Positions 7,875-16,389 of a stretch of 64,000 bases of DNA are shown here, in pieces (the first letter of the stretch is position 1; the number at the start of each line of letters is the position of its first letter). The DNA is from Lachnoclostridium sp. An131 (GTDB lineage: Bacteria; Bacillota; Clostridia; Lachnospirales; Lachnospiraceae). The DNA is taken from the NCBI RefSeq assembly GCF_002160825.1, contig NZ_NFLI01000007.1, forward strand, positions 1 through 64,000, given 5' to 3'. The position numbers and the translations under genes are program-made. The notes under the pieces were generated by a model. That model saw only the letters and a program-made list of their open reading frames with translations, was not told the DNA's origin and did no database searches.

Positions 7875-7947
7875 TGCATCTGACTAGATTCGAACTAGCG
7901 GCACCTGGCGTCGGAGGCCAGTGCTCTATCCACTGAGCTACAGATGC
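7875..7947 (-). tRNA. tRNA-Arg (anticodon CCG)
   Basis: Read on the minus strand, the 73-base sequence folds as a tRNA. It has a 7-bp acceptor GCATCTG/CAGATGC, T8 and A9, a D stem GCTC/GAGC, an anticodon stem CTGGC/GCCAG around the loop CTCCGAC (anticodon CCG, reading CGG Arg), and a T stem GCTAG/CTAGT around TTCGAAT. The discriminator base is A. The 3' CCA is not encoded. Confidence 0.95.
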
Positions 7948-7965
7948 ATAACGGCTACTTGAGAT

Positions 7966-7994
7966 ATTCTACAACAAAAAGCGAAATTGTGCAA
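7966..7994 (-). promoter_or_regulatory. tRNA-Arg promoter
   Basis: On the minus strand TTGCAC (7994-7989), a 17-base spacer and TAGAAT (7971-7966) lie 19 bases before the tRNA 5' end. The spacing and position fit a sigma-A promoter. Confidence 0.75.
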
Positions 7995-8126
7995 GCATAA
8001 AATTCTCTTCTGTGTCAATCCTTCTGTGTCAATTCTCTTCTACAGGAATCTCTTCTACAATCTTTTCTGCGGAAATATCTGGAACCCACAGTGAAAATGT
8101 AAAATGTAAAAAGATGTAAAAAACAC

Positions 8127-8155
8127 TTGCAAAAATAAGTCTTGTCAGATATAAT
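8127..8155 (+). promoter_or_regulatory. promoter of the DUF5688 gene
   Basis: TTGCAA (8127-8132), 17 bases, perfect TATAAT (8150-8155). The rest of the roughly 300-base gap between the tRNA and this gene is AT-rich and holds an imperfect repeat (TTCTGTGTCAAT twice near 8008-8035) but no other gene that I can see. Confidence 0.8.
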
Positions 8156-8242
8156 GGAAATATCTTCTAATTTCACGCGGCATTTCGCTGCAGAGATCCC
8201 AGTTGAAGAATCATAAAATCAGAAGAAAGAAAGGATGAGTGC

Positions 8243-9133
8243 ATGAATTATCAGGAATTTGTAGGATCGGTCACAGACTTTTTGAGGGAGTCGCTGCCCA
8301 GCGGGACGAAGCTGGAGATGCTCCCGCTGGAGAAAAATAACGGAGTAATTTTGGACGGGCTTTCTATTCGAAGACAGGGGCAGAAGGTGGCGCCGACGAT
8401 TTATATGGATGCCTATTACAGGGAATACCTGGACGGACGGTCTCTGAAGGGGATCTGCGATCAGATTATAGAGTGCTGCAGCAACACGGATTTTGAAGAA
8501 AAATTCAATGCAGACTTCTTTTCGGACTACAGCAGGCTGCAGCATACCGTAGTCTATAAGCTGATAAACGCAGAAAAGAACAGGGAGCTTTTGAAGAAAA
8601 TCCCGCATCTGCCGTTTCTCGATCTGGCGATTGTATTTTACTGTCTTCTGGAGGATACACCGGTGGGGAATGCCACGGTTTTGATTCACAACAGTCATCT
8701 GAAGCTTTGGAAGGCCGGATGCTCGGACCTGTACCGGGACGCGAAAGCCAATGCGGTGAAGCTGCTGCCGGCCCGCCTCTCCAGCATGGCGGATGTGATA
8801 CGTGAGCTTTCAGGCGGCCTGGAAGAACCAGAGGAGGTGGGAGTACCGATGTATGTGTTGACCAATTCTCAGAAATCTCTGGGAGCAGCCTGCATTCTTT
8901 ATGAAGGCGTTCTGGAATCCTGCGCAGACAGAATAGGGGGAGAGTTTTATATGCTTCCCAGCAGTATTCATGAGGTAATTATGGTTCCGGCTTCGGCAGT
9001 CAGTGACGAGCAGGAGCTTACCGCTATGGTCCGAGACATCAATCGAACGCAGGTCCGGGATACTGAGATACTTTCTGATAATATCTATCTATATTCTCCT
9101 GTTTCCGGGAAACTCACCCTGATAGCGTGTTAA
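8243..9133 (+). CDS. DUF5688 family protein
   Basis: A 296-residue soluble protein with no signal peptide or membrane helix. Its opening MNYQEFVGSVTDFLRESLP and the later NSQKSLGAACILYEGVLESC segment match the DUF5688 family, which is common in Lachnospiraceae and has no known function. It is rich in charged helices and carries no catalytic motif that I recognise. It has its own strong promoter and is monocistronic. Family members often occur in several copies per genome, but only one is seen here. The start follows GAAAGGATG. Confidence 0.75.
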   Translation: MNYQEFVGSVTDFLRESLPSGTKLEMLPLEKNNGVILDGLSIRRQGQKVAPTIYMDAYYREYLDGRSLKGICDQIIECCSNTDFEEKFNADFFSDYSRLQHTVVYKLINAEKNRELLKKIPHLPFLDLAIVFYCLLEDTPVGNATVLIHNSHLKLWKAGCSDLYRDAKANAVKLLPARLSSMADVIRELSGGLEEPEEVGVPMYVLTNSQKSLGAACILYEGVLESCADRIGGEFYMLPSSIHEVIMVPASAVSDEQELTAMVRDINRTQVRDTEILSDNIYLYSPVSGKLTLIAC

Positions 9134-9193
9134 TACTAAGACAATAAGAAAATGCCTGTTAAAAAATGTTCACAAAATTGTCACAATTTAAGG

Positions 9194-9222
9194 TTGCCTT
9201 TTTCCTGCAAGTTTGCTACAAT
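9194..9222 (+). promoter_or_regulatory. promoter of the SH3-domain protein gene
   Basis: TTGCCT (9194-9199), 17 bases, TACAAT (9217-9222), about 80 bases before the start codon. The flanks are AT-rich. Confidence 0.7.
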
Positions 9223-9300
9223 CGTTTTGTTACGAAAATGTTACATTTATTAAGCGATTATGTTGTGAAGTATTGAGATAGAAGTGCGCAGGAGGCATGT

Positions 9301-10395
9301 ATGAAATTTTCTGTAGATAATCTGAAGGAAAAATTGAGTAAAGATAAAGTCGGTGACTGGATTGTGAAGTATAAGCGGCAGGTGGCAGTGGGCTGTGTGG
9401 CGTTTTGCCTGGTTGTCTTTGCCGGCGCCAGCCTGGCAGGCGGGGGAGCGTCTGCAAATGGCGAAAGCGCGTCGCCGGCGGCAGCAGATGCATCGCAGAA
9501 TACAGGAGAAGAGCAGCAGGGCGCCGTGGTGTCTGCGGCAGGGGCTGCAGAAGCAGAGGCCACGGAGAATGTCAATCCTCTGGAACAGGATGCCTACCCG
9601 GAGGTAAACGAGCTGATTCAGAATTATTACAATTATATGGCAGCCGGAGATATGGAAGGGCTGGCAACGGTAGAGGATACGACGACAGAGGAGGAGCAGA
9701 ACAAGATTCTGCGCTCCAGCGATCTGGTGGAAGGATATCAGAATATTTCCTGCTATACGAAGAAGGGACTGGAGGAAGGCTCCTATCTGGTGTTTGCTTA
9801 CTATGAACTGAAGTTTGTGCAGATTGACACGCCGGCTCCGGGACTTTCCGCGCTGTATGTATATACGAATGATGAGGGAAATCTCGTCATCTTCAATGGA
9901 GAGGCCAGCGACGAGCTGAACGAGTACGTGGCGGCCATGGCGGAAGAGGATGATGTGCTTGCCCTGCGGGAAGAGGTAAGGGTGAAGTACGAGGAAGCAA
10001 AGGCGGCTGATGCAAATCTTGCAGAGCAGGAGGCACGTTACCTGCGGATAGCAGAGGGCGGATCTGAGACAGAGGAAGCTGCGGAAGAAACCACAGAGGA
10101 GGCGCCTGCAGAAGAGACGACAGAAACACCTGAAGAAGAGGCGCCTGCGGAAGAGACTACGGAGGAGCCTGTGGAGGAAGCGCCTGCAGAGGAAGCCGCA
10201 GCGACTGCCCAGAACAGAGAGACTCGTTTCACAGAGAGCGTCAGACTGCGCGCAGAGCCCAGCACAGAGGCAGAATACCTGGGGACAGCTTACCAGGGCG
10301 AAAGCGTTACGCAGATCGAGAGCTATGACGATGGATGGAGCAAGATTAATTATAATGGGACTGAGTGCTACTGCATGACACAGTATCTGGAGTAA
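9301..10395 (+). CDS. membrane-anchored SH3-domain protein
   Basis: A 364-residue protein. Residues 1-26 are a charged cytoplasmic tail, and about 27-48 (QVAVGCVAFCLVVFAGASLA) form one membrane segment. An outside domain (about 95-240) resembles NTF2-like folds only loosely. A spacer (about 255-302) is built from repeated EETTEE/APAEE units, and the C-terminus (about 305-364) is a bacterial SH3 domain (SVRLRAEPSTEAEYLGTAYQ) of the kind that binds cell-wall peptide. It probably sits on the outer face of the membrane and reaches the wall through the acidic linker. It is a single gene with its own promoter and a terminator 35 bases after the stop. The function is unknown. Confidence 0.8.
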   Translation: MKFSVDNLKEKLSKDKVGDWIVKYKRQVAVGCVAFCLVVFAGASLAGGGASANGESASPAAADASQNTGEEQQGAVVSAAGAAEAEATENVNPLEQDAYPEVNELIQNYYNYMAAGDMEGLATVEDTTTEEEQNKILRSSDLVEGYQNISCYTKKGLEEGSYLVFAYYELKFVQIDTPAPGLSALYVYTNDEGNLVIFNGEASDELNEYVAAMAEEDDVLALREEVRVKYEEAKAADANLAEQEARYLRIAEGGSETEEAAEETTEEAPAEETTETPEEEAPAEETTEEPVEEAPAEEAAATAQNRETRFTESVRLRAEPSTEAEYLGTAYQGESVTQIESYDDGWSKINYNGTECYCMTQYLE

Positions 10396-10429
10396 GGTCC
10401 GGAAGATAAACAGAAGGACTCGGCATATG

Positions 10430-10472
10430 CCGGCGCGTGGAAGTGGAAAGGTTCTGCGCGCCGGTGTTTTTT
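10430..10472 (+). terminator. terminator of the SH3-domain gene
   Basis: CCGGCGCG (10430-10437) pairs with CGCGCCGG (10457-10464), followed by TGTTTTTT. Confidence 0.85.
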
Positions 10473-10546
10473 GTATAAAACAAGAAAATCTCCATATGCT
10501 ATGACTGTTTAAAAAAGACGGATCAATGGCAGGAGGGTTTTTATTT

Positions 10547-10987
10547 ATGCTTACAACCGCAGATTTAGCTGTACTAAATGAAGCCTACAGAAATACAAAA
10601 GCCGGACTGGAGGCAATCAACACGGTGATTAGCAAGGTGTACGACGAGGATCTCGCACTGGATCTGAACCGGCAGGCTGTGCGTTTTCTGACGCTGGAGG
10701 ATAAGGTGACAGATAAGATCCGGGAGGGCAGCAGAAGGCCGGAGCAGGCTTCGCCGGTGGGAAAGGCCATGCGCTGGACCTCCATCCAGGCGAATACGCT
10801 TCTGAATACGAGTACGGAGCACCTGGCGGATCTGATGATTCAGGGAAATGCCAAAGGAATCACAGACCTGATGAAGGCCGTTAAGGCAAACAAGGGAGCC
10901 AAGAAAGAGTACTGTGAGCTGGCGGAGGAAATTATGGACTTCGAGGAAAAGAATATTGAGCGCCTGAAGAGCTACCTGCAGGGCTGA
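10547..10987 (+). CDS. conserved hypothetical helical protein
   Basis: A 146-residue, almost entirely helical soluble protein beginning LTTADLAVLNEAYRNTKAG. It has no signal peptide, no membrane helix and no cysteine cluster. The helix pattern suggests a four-helix bundle, perhaps ferritin-like, but I do not see a complete set of metal ligands (ExxH motifs) and do not assign a function. The start at 10547 is chosen because AGGAGGG lies 9-10 bases upstream; the in-frame ATG at 10526 has no site. It stands alone between a terminator and the gdhA promoter. Confidence 0.65.
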   Translation: MLTTADLAVLNEAYRNTKAGLEAINTVISKVYDEDLALDLNRQAVRFLTLEDKVTDKIREGSRRPEQASPVGKAMRWTSIQANTLLNTSTEHLADLMIQGNAKGITDLMKAVKANKGAKKEYCELAEEIMDFEEKNIERLKSYLQG

Positions 10988-11052
10988 AACGAAAAAAATC
11001 GCTGTAATCCGGATATAAAGGAAAAATATTTTCAAATTTTAGAAAAAAATAC

Positions 11053-11081
11053 TTGCAAATTTATGTCAGCCGTGCCATAAT
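11053..11081 (+). promoter_or_regulatory. gdhA promoter
   Basis: TTGCAA (11053-11058), 17 bases, CATAAT (11076-11081). The start codon is 128 bases downstream, leaving room for the leader hairpin at 11096-11158. Confidence 0.75.
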
Positions 11082-11095
11082 AGCCAATGACAAAG

Positions 11096-11158
11096 GCGTC
11101 AAAACAAGGAGCGCGGGATATAAGTGGCGCGCTTCCGTGATTTTTGTACGCTTTTTTT
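11096..11158 (+). terminator. leader terminator/attenuator of gdhA
   Basis: A long hairpin. GCGT (11096-11099) pairs with ACGC (11148-11151), CAAAA with TTTTG, and GGA-GCGCG (11108-11115) with CGCGC-TTCC (11128-11136, one T bulged). Seven Ts follow (11152-11158). It lies between the gdhA promoter and the gdhA start, so it looks like a site of regulated premature termination. The regulator is unknown. Confidence 0.65.
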
Positions 11159-11193
11159 GTATGTTATTCGAAAATACAGAAAGCAAAGGGTAG

Positions 11194-12543
<1,350 letters not shown>

Positions 12544-12585
12544 TCAGAGGATCATAATACGATAAAACAGAAATCATACTGACGG

Positions 12586-12645
12586 AAACTCTCTTCTGGC
12601 ATTCAGGCCATGAATCCCTCCTGGCTGCCGGAAGAGAGTTTTTTG
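12586..12645 (+). terminator. gdhA terminator
   Basis: AAACTCTCTTC (12586-12596) pairs perfectly with GAAGAGAGTTT (12631-12641), followed by a T-run. Confidence 0.85.
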
Positions 12646-12660
12646 TTTTCTGCTTTTTCC

Positions 12661-12689
12661 TTGCGTCCCCATTCGGAATCCTCTATAAT
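12661..12689 (+). promoter_or_regulatory. rluB-ligA promoter
   Basis: TTGCGT (12661-12666), 17 bases, perfect TATAAT (12684-12689), about 40 bases before the GTG start of rluB. Confidence 0.8.
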
Positions 12690-12729
12690 AGTTCTGCGGG
12701 ACAAGAAAACAAAGGAAGGGATTGCGAAC

Positions 12730-13491
12730 GTGGAAGAAATTCGTCTGAATAAATACTTAAGTGAAGCCGGCGTATGCTCGCGCCGGGAAGCGGACAGACT
12801 GATAGAGGCGGGCAAGGTGCTGGTGGACGGCCAGCCTGCCGTAATGGGAATGAGAGTCCGCCCGGATCAGGAGATCCAGGTAGGGAAAAAGGTGATCGGC
12901 GGGTCAAGAGAGGAGCGTGTGCTTCTGGCCGTGTACAAGCCGCCCGGTGTGATCTGTACGACAGACCGCAGGGAAAAGCGCAATATTGTGGATTATGTGG
13001 GATATCCGGCCAGGATTTATCCCATCGGAAGGCTTGACAAGGATTCGGAAGGCCTGATTCTGATGACCAACGACGGAAGTCTGGTCAACCGGATGATGCG
13101 CGCCTCCAACCACCATGAAAAGGAATATCTGGTCACGGTAAATAAGCCGGTGACGGATGGATTCCTGGAGCGGATGAAAAAAGGCGTGCGTATCCGCAAG
13201 GTGGAAAAGGGGGAGGTGCTGCTGGATACGGTCACAAGGCCCTGCCAGGTGGAGAAGCTTGGAAAATCCAGCTTCCGCATCGTGCTTACCCAGGGGCTGA
13301 ACCGGCAGATCCGAAGAATGTGCGAAGCCCTGGGCTACCAGGTGGTGAACCTGAAGCGGGTGCGGGTGCTGAATATTGAACTGAAGGGCATGAAGCCCGG
13401 AACCTGGCGCAAGGTGACGGAAAGGGAGATGGCGGAGCTTCTGGAGCTTATCCGGGATTCCCGGGAGCAGCCTGCGATTGGGAAAAAATGA
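12730..13491 (+). CDS. rluB: 23S rRNA pseudouridine synthase, RsuA/RluB family
   Basis: A 253-residue protein with an N-terminal S4 RNA-binding domain (about 3-60, RLNKYLSEAGVCSRREADRL). The pseudouridine-synthase core follows, with the catalytic aspartate D103 in GRLDKDSEGLILMTNDG and the NRQIRRMCEALGY motif near the end. It isomerises a uridine in rRNA; the RluB-type target in 23S rRNA is the most likely, but RsuA/RluE cannot be excluded. The GTG start at 12730 is chosen because of GGAAGGG about 10 bases upstream and because earlier in-frame codons lie inside the gdhA terminator. It overlaps ligA by 4 bases (ATGA). Confidence 0.88.
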   Translation: MEEIRLNKYLSEAGVCSRREADRLIEAGKVLVDGQPAVMGMRVRPDQEIQVGKKVIGGSREERVLLAVYKPPGVICTTDRREKRNIVDYVGYPARIYPIGRLDKDSEGLILMTNDGSLVNRMMRASNHHEKEYLVTVNKPVTDGFLERMKKGVRIRKVEKGEVLLDTVTRPCQVEKLGKSSFRIVLTQGLNRQIRRMCEALGYQVVNLKRVRVLNIELKGMKPGTWRKVTEREMAELLELIRDSREQPAIGKK

Positions 13492-15455
13492 AGGATCATA
13501 ATATGAATATGGAAGAAAAGAAAAAAAGAATGAAAGAACTCGTGGACCTTCTGAACCGGGCCGGACGGGCCTACTATCAGGAAGCCGACGAGATTATGAG
13601 CAATTATGAATACGATGCCCTCTATGATGAGCTGGTAAGTCTGGAAAAAGAGACAGGGACGACGCTTGCGGGGAGCCCTACGGCCCACGTGGGCTATGAG
13701 GTCTTAAGCGAGCTTCCCAAGGAACGGCACGAGCGGCCCATGCTGTCTCTGGATAAGACGAAGGACGTGGAGGCGCTTAAAGACTGGGTCGGCCCTCACC
13801 GGACGCTTCTTTCCTGGAAGATGGACGGCCTTACGATTGTGCTGACCTATCAGAACGGGGAGCTTTATAAGGCGGTCACAAGAGGAAACGGCGAGGTGGG
13901 CGAGGTCATCACGAACAACGCCCGCGTATTCCGCAACATTCCCTTACGGATTCCCTTTCAGGGCGAGCTGGTGCTGCGCGGAGAGGCCGTAATCGGGTAT
14001 AAGGAGTTTGAACGGATCAACGGGGAGATTCCCGAGGCGGATGCCAGATACAAGAATCCGCGCAACCTGTGCAGCGGCTCTGTACGCCAGCTGAACAATG
14101 AGATCACGGCAAAGAGAAGCGTACATTTCTTTGCGTTTTCTCTGGTGCGGGCGGAAGGCGTGGATTTTGAAAATTCCCACGAAAAGGAGTTCCTGTGGCT
14201 GAAGGCCCAGGGCTTCGAGGTGGTGGAATATAAGGTGGTGACGGCGGACAATCTGGAAGAGACTGTCCAGTGGTTCGCGTCCCGCATTGAGAAAAATGAA
14301 TACCCGTCTGACGGCCTGGTAGCTCTTTACGACGATATTGCCTATGGACGGTCTCTGGGGCAGACGGCCAAGTTCCCGCGGGATTCCATGGCCTTTAAAT
14401 GGGCGGATGAAATCCGGGAGACGACGCTGAAGGAGATTGAGTGGAGCCCGTCCCGGACGGGGCTTATCAATCCGGTGGCTATCTTTGAGCCGGTGGAGCT
14501 GGAGGGAACCACGGTGAGCCGTGCGTCTGTCCACAACATCAGCATTATGCGCGGGCTGGAGCTGGGAATCGGAGACACCATCGAGGTCTACAAAGCCAAC
14601 ATGATCATCCCGCAGATTGCGGAAAACAAGACGCGCAGCGGTGTGCGGGATATCCCGAAGGAATGTCCGGTCTGTGGGGGAGCCACAGAGATTCGCAAGG
14701 TCAATGATGTGGAATCGCTGTACTGTACCAATCCGGACTGTCAGGCGAAGAAAATCAAGTCTTTTACCCTCTTTGTGAGCCGGGATGCCCTGAACATCGA
14801 GGGCCTTTCTGAGGCGACGCTAGAGAAATTCATTGCCCGGGGCTTTATCCATGAGTTTGCGGATATTTTCCGGCTGGCACGCTTCCGGGAAGAGATTGTG
14901 GAGATGGAGGGACTTGGCGAAAAGTCCTTTGAGAACCTGAGCGCAAGCATCGAGCGGGCAAGAAAGACGACGCTGGCAAAGGTGGTTTACAGTCTGGGAA
15001 TTCCCAATATCGGCCTTGCCGGCGCGAAGCTTATCTGCCGTCAGTTTGACGACGATGTGGAAAAGCTGCTTGCGGCAGACGAGGAAGAGCTGGCGGCTAT
15101 CGACGGCGTGGGTGCCGTGATTGCGTCCAGCTTTACGGGGTATTTTGCGGATGAGGAGAGAAGAGAAAGATTTTTCCGGCTTCTTTCGGAGCTTGAGCTG
15201 GAAAAGGAAGAGACGGCCGGGGTTCAGGACCTGAAGGGTAAGGTGTTCGTCGTGACAGGAAGCCTGAATCATTTTACAAACCGGGCGGAGTTAAAAGAGC
15301 TGATAGAGCGCCGGGGAGGCAAGGTGACGGGCAGCGTGACGGGAAAGACGGATTATCTGATCAACAACGATACGGCTTCTGCCTCGTCAAAGAATAAGAA
15401 GGCCAGAGAGCTTGGCATTCCGGTGATTTCCGAGGAAGAGTTTTTAAAGCTGTAA
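13488..15455 (+). CDS. ligA: NAD-dependent DNA ligase (divergent LigA)
   Basis: A 655-residue protein with the full LigA order: Ia domain (about 8-70), adenylation domain with the AMP-lysine K111 in SWKMDG, OB domain, C4 zinc finger (CPVCGG ... YCTNPDC), helix-hairpin-helix repeats (EGLGEKSFENL, AIDGVGAVIASSF) and a C-terminal BRCT (VFVVTGSLNHFTNRAEL). Two usually conserved active-site residues differ. The glutamate two before the lysine (E113 in Escherichia coli) is S109, and the motif V lysine (DGVVVK, K290) is L280 in SDGLVALYDD. RGDG is RGNG. It is probably active, since all other motifs are intact, and is co-transcribed with rluB. It could be the main ligase or a second one. Confidence 0.9.
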   Translation: MKDHNMNMEEKKKRMKELVDLLNRAGRAYYQEADEIMSNYEYDALYDELVSLEKETGTTLAGSPTAHVGYEVLSELPKERHERPMLSLDKTKDVEALKDWVGPHRTLLSWKMDGLTIVLTYQNGELYKAVTRGNGEVGEVITNNARVFRNIPLRIPFQGELVLRGEAVIGYKEFERINGEIPEADARYKNPRNLCSGSVRQLNNEITAKRSVHFFAFSLVRAEGVDFENSHEKEFLWLKAQGFEVVEYKVVTADNLEETVQWFASRIEKNEYPSDGLVALYDDIAYGRSLGQTAKFPRDSMAFKWADEIRETTLKEIEWSPSRTGLINPVAIFEPVELEGTTVSRASVHNISIMRGLELGIGDTIEVYKANMIIPQIAENKTRSGVRDIPKECPVCGGATEIRKVNDVESLYCTNPDCQAKKIKSFTLFVSRDALNIEGLSEATLEKFIARGFIHEFADIFRLARFREEIVEMEGLGEKSFENLSASIERARKTTLAKVVYSLGIPNIGLAGAKLICRQFDDDVEKLLAADEEELAAIDGVGAVIASSFTGYFADEERRERFFRLLSELELEKEETAGVQDLKGKVFVVTGSLNHFTNRAELKELIERRGGKVTGSVTGKTDYLINNDTASASSKNKKARELGIPVISEEEFLKL

Positions 15456-15501
15456 TGAAAAATGCAGGACGCAGGTTATCAATGAGGAGTTTTTTGAAAT
15501 T

Positions 15502-16296
15502 ATGAATACGGAACAGAAGATAGTGTTTTTTGACGTGGACGGAACCATTTACGAGGCGGGAAGGGGAACGCCGGAAAGTACCAGAGAAGCTTTAAAAACG
15601 CTTAAAAAAAACGGTCATATTCCAATTCTGTGTACGGGGAGGCCAAAGGCCTCCATGTTTCCGGAGGTGCTGGATCTGGACTTTCCCGGCATGATCTGCG
15701 GCGCAGGAACCTATATTGAATACGAGGGGCGTGTTTTGAGAAACCTGCTGCTCTCCAATGAGGTGCTGATGCAGGAGGTGCCGCGCCTGGAGAAGAGCGG
15801 CTGCTGTGTCGTGCTGGAAGGGCCGGAATACTTAAGCTGCCGGATGGACAGTGATGTCTTTCAGAAATTTTCTATTGTAGACAGGCTGAGAAAGGAATAT
15901 CCGGAACGTCTGAAGGAGATCGATCCCCTGACGGACCGGGCCTGCAAGCTGACTGTGAAGATTTCGGATATGGCGGCTTTTGAAAAGCTGGTGCCGGAGC
16001 TTGAGAGAGCCTTTGAGCTTGCGAGATATGAGCGCATGCCTTATGTCGAAATGATGCCAAAGGGAGTGTCAAAGGCGGACGGCATCCGTATTCTTCTGGA
16101 AGAGCTTGACATTCCTCTTGACAATACTTATGCATTTGGGGATGGACCAAACGACCTGGAAATGTTACAATATGTACAGTACGGAACAGCGGTGGGCAAT
16201 GCTGAGGAAAGCGTTCTGCGGACTGCCCGGTACAGTACGGAGGGCATCTGGGAGGATGGCGTGGCCCGGGCGCTTGAGAGGTACGGACTGATCTGA
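15502..16296 (+). CDS. Cof-type HAD-IIB hydrolase
   Basis: A 264-residue protein with the HAD phosphatase motifs: I at the N-terminus (VFFDVDGTIYEAG), II as LCTGRPKA, and III/IV as AFGDGPNDLEMLQYV. A C2B cap is inserted between motifs II and III, typical of the Cof/IIB group that dephosphorylates sugar phosphates and flavin or pyridoxal precursors. The substrate cannot be told from sequence. The ribosome site is GAGGAG. It lies 46 bases after ligA and 93 bases before glgB, so it may be read through from the rluB promoter. Confidence 0.85.
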   Translation: MNTEQKIVFFDVDGTIYEAGRGTPESTREALKTLKKNGHIPILCTGRPKASMFPEVLDLDFPGMICGAGTYIEYEGRVLRNLLLSNEVLMQEVPRLEKSGCCVVLEGPEYLSCRMDSDVFQKFSIVDRLRKEYPERLKEIDPLTDRACKLTVKISDMAAFEKLVPELERAFELARYERMPYVEMMPKGVSKADGIRILLEELDIPLDNTYAFGDGPNDLEMLQYVQYGTAVGNAEESVLRTARYSTEGIWEDGVARALERYGLI

Positions 16297-16389
16297 CGAA
16301 GCTGGCGGCAGAATCCTCTGGAGGTGTGACTGTCAGCCGGAATCGGCCCATGGCGGGAAAGCTTCAGATCTGAGAAGGAGGAGAAGGGT

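Noticed and set aside
12610-12729. longer N-terminus for RluB
   Set aside because: The extra codons lie inside the gdhA terminator and the rluB promoter; the GTG at 12730 gives the usual S4 start.
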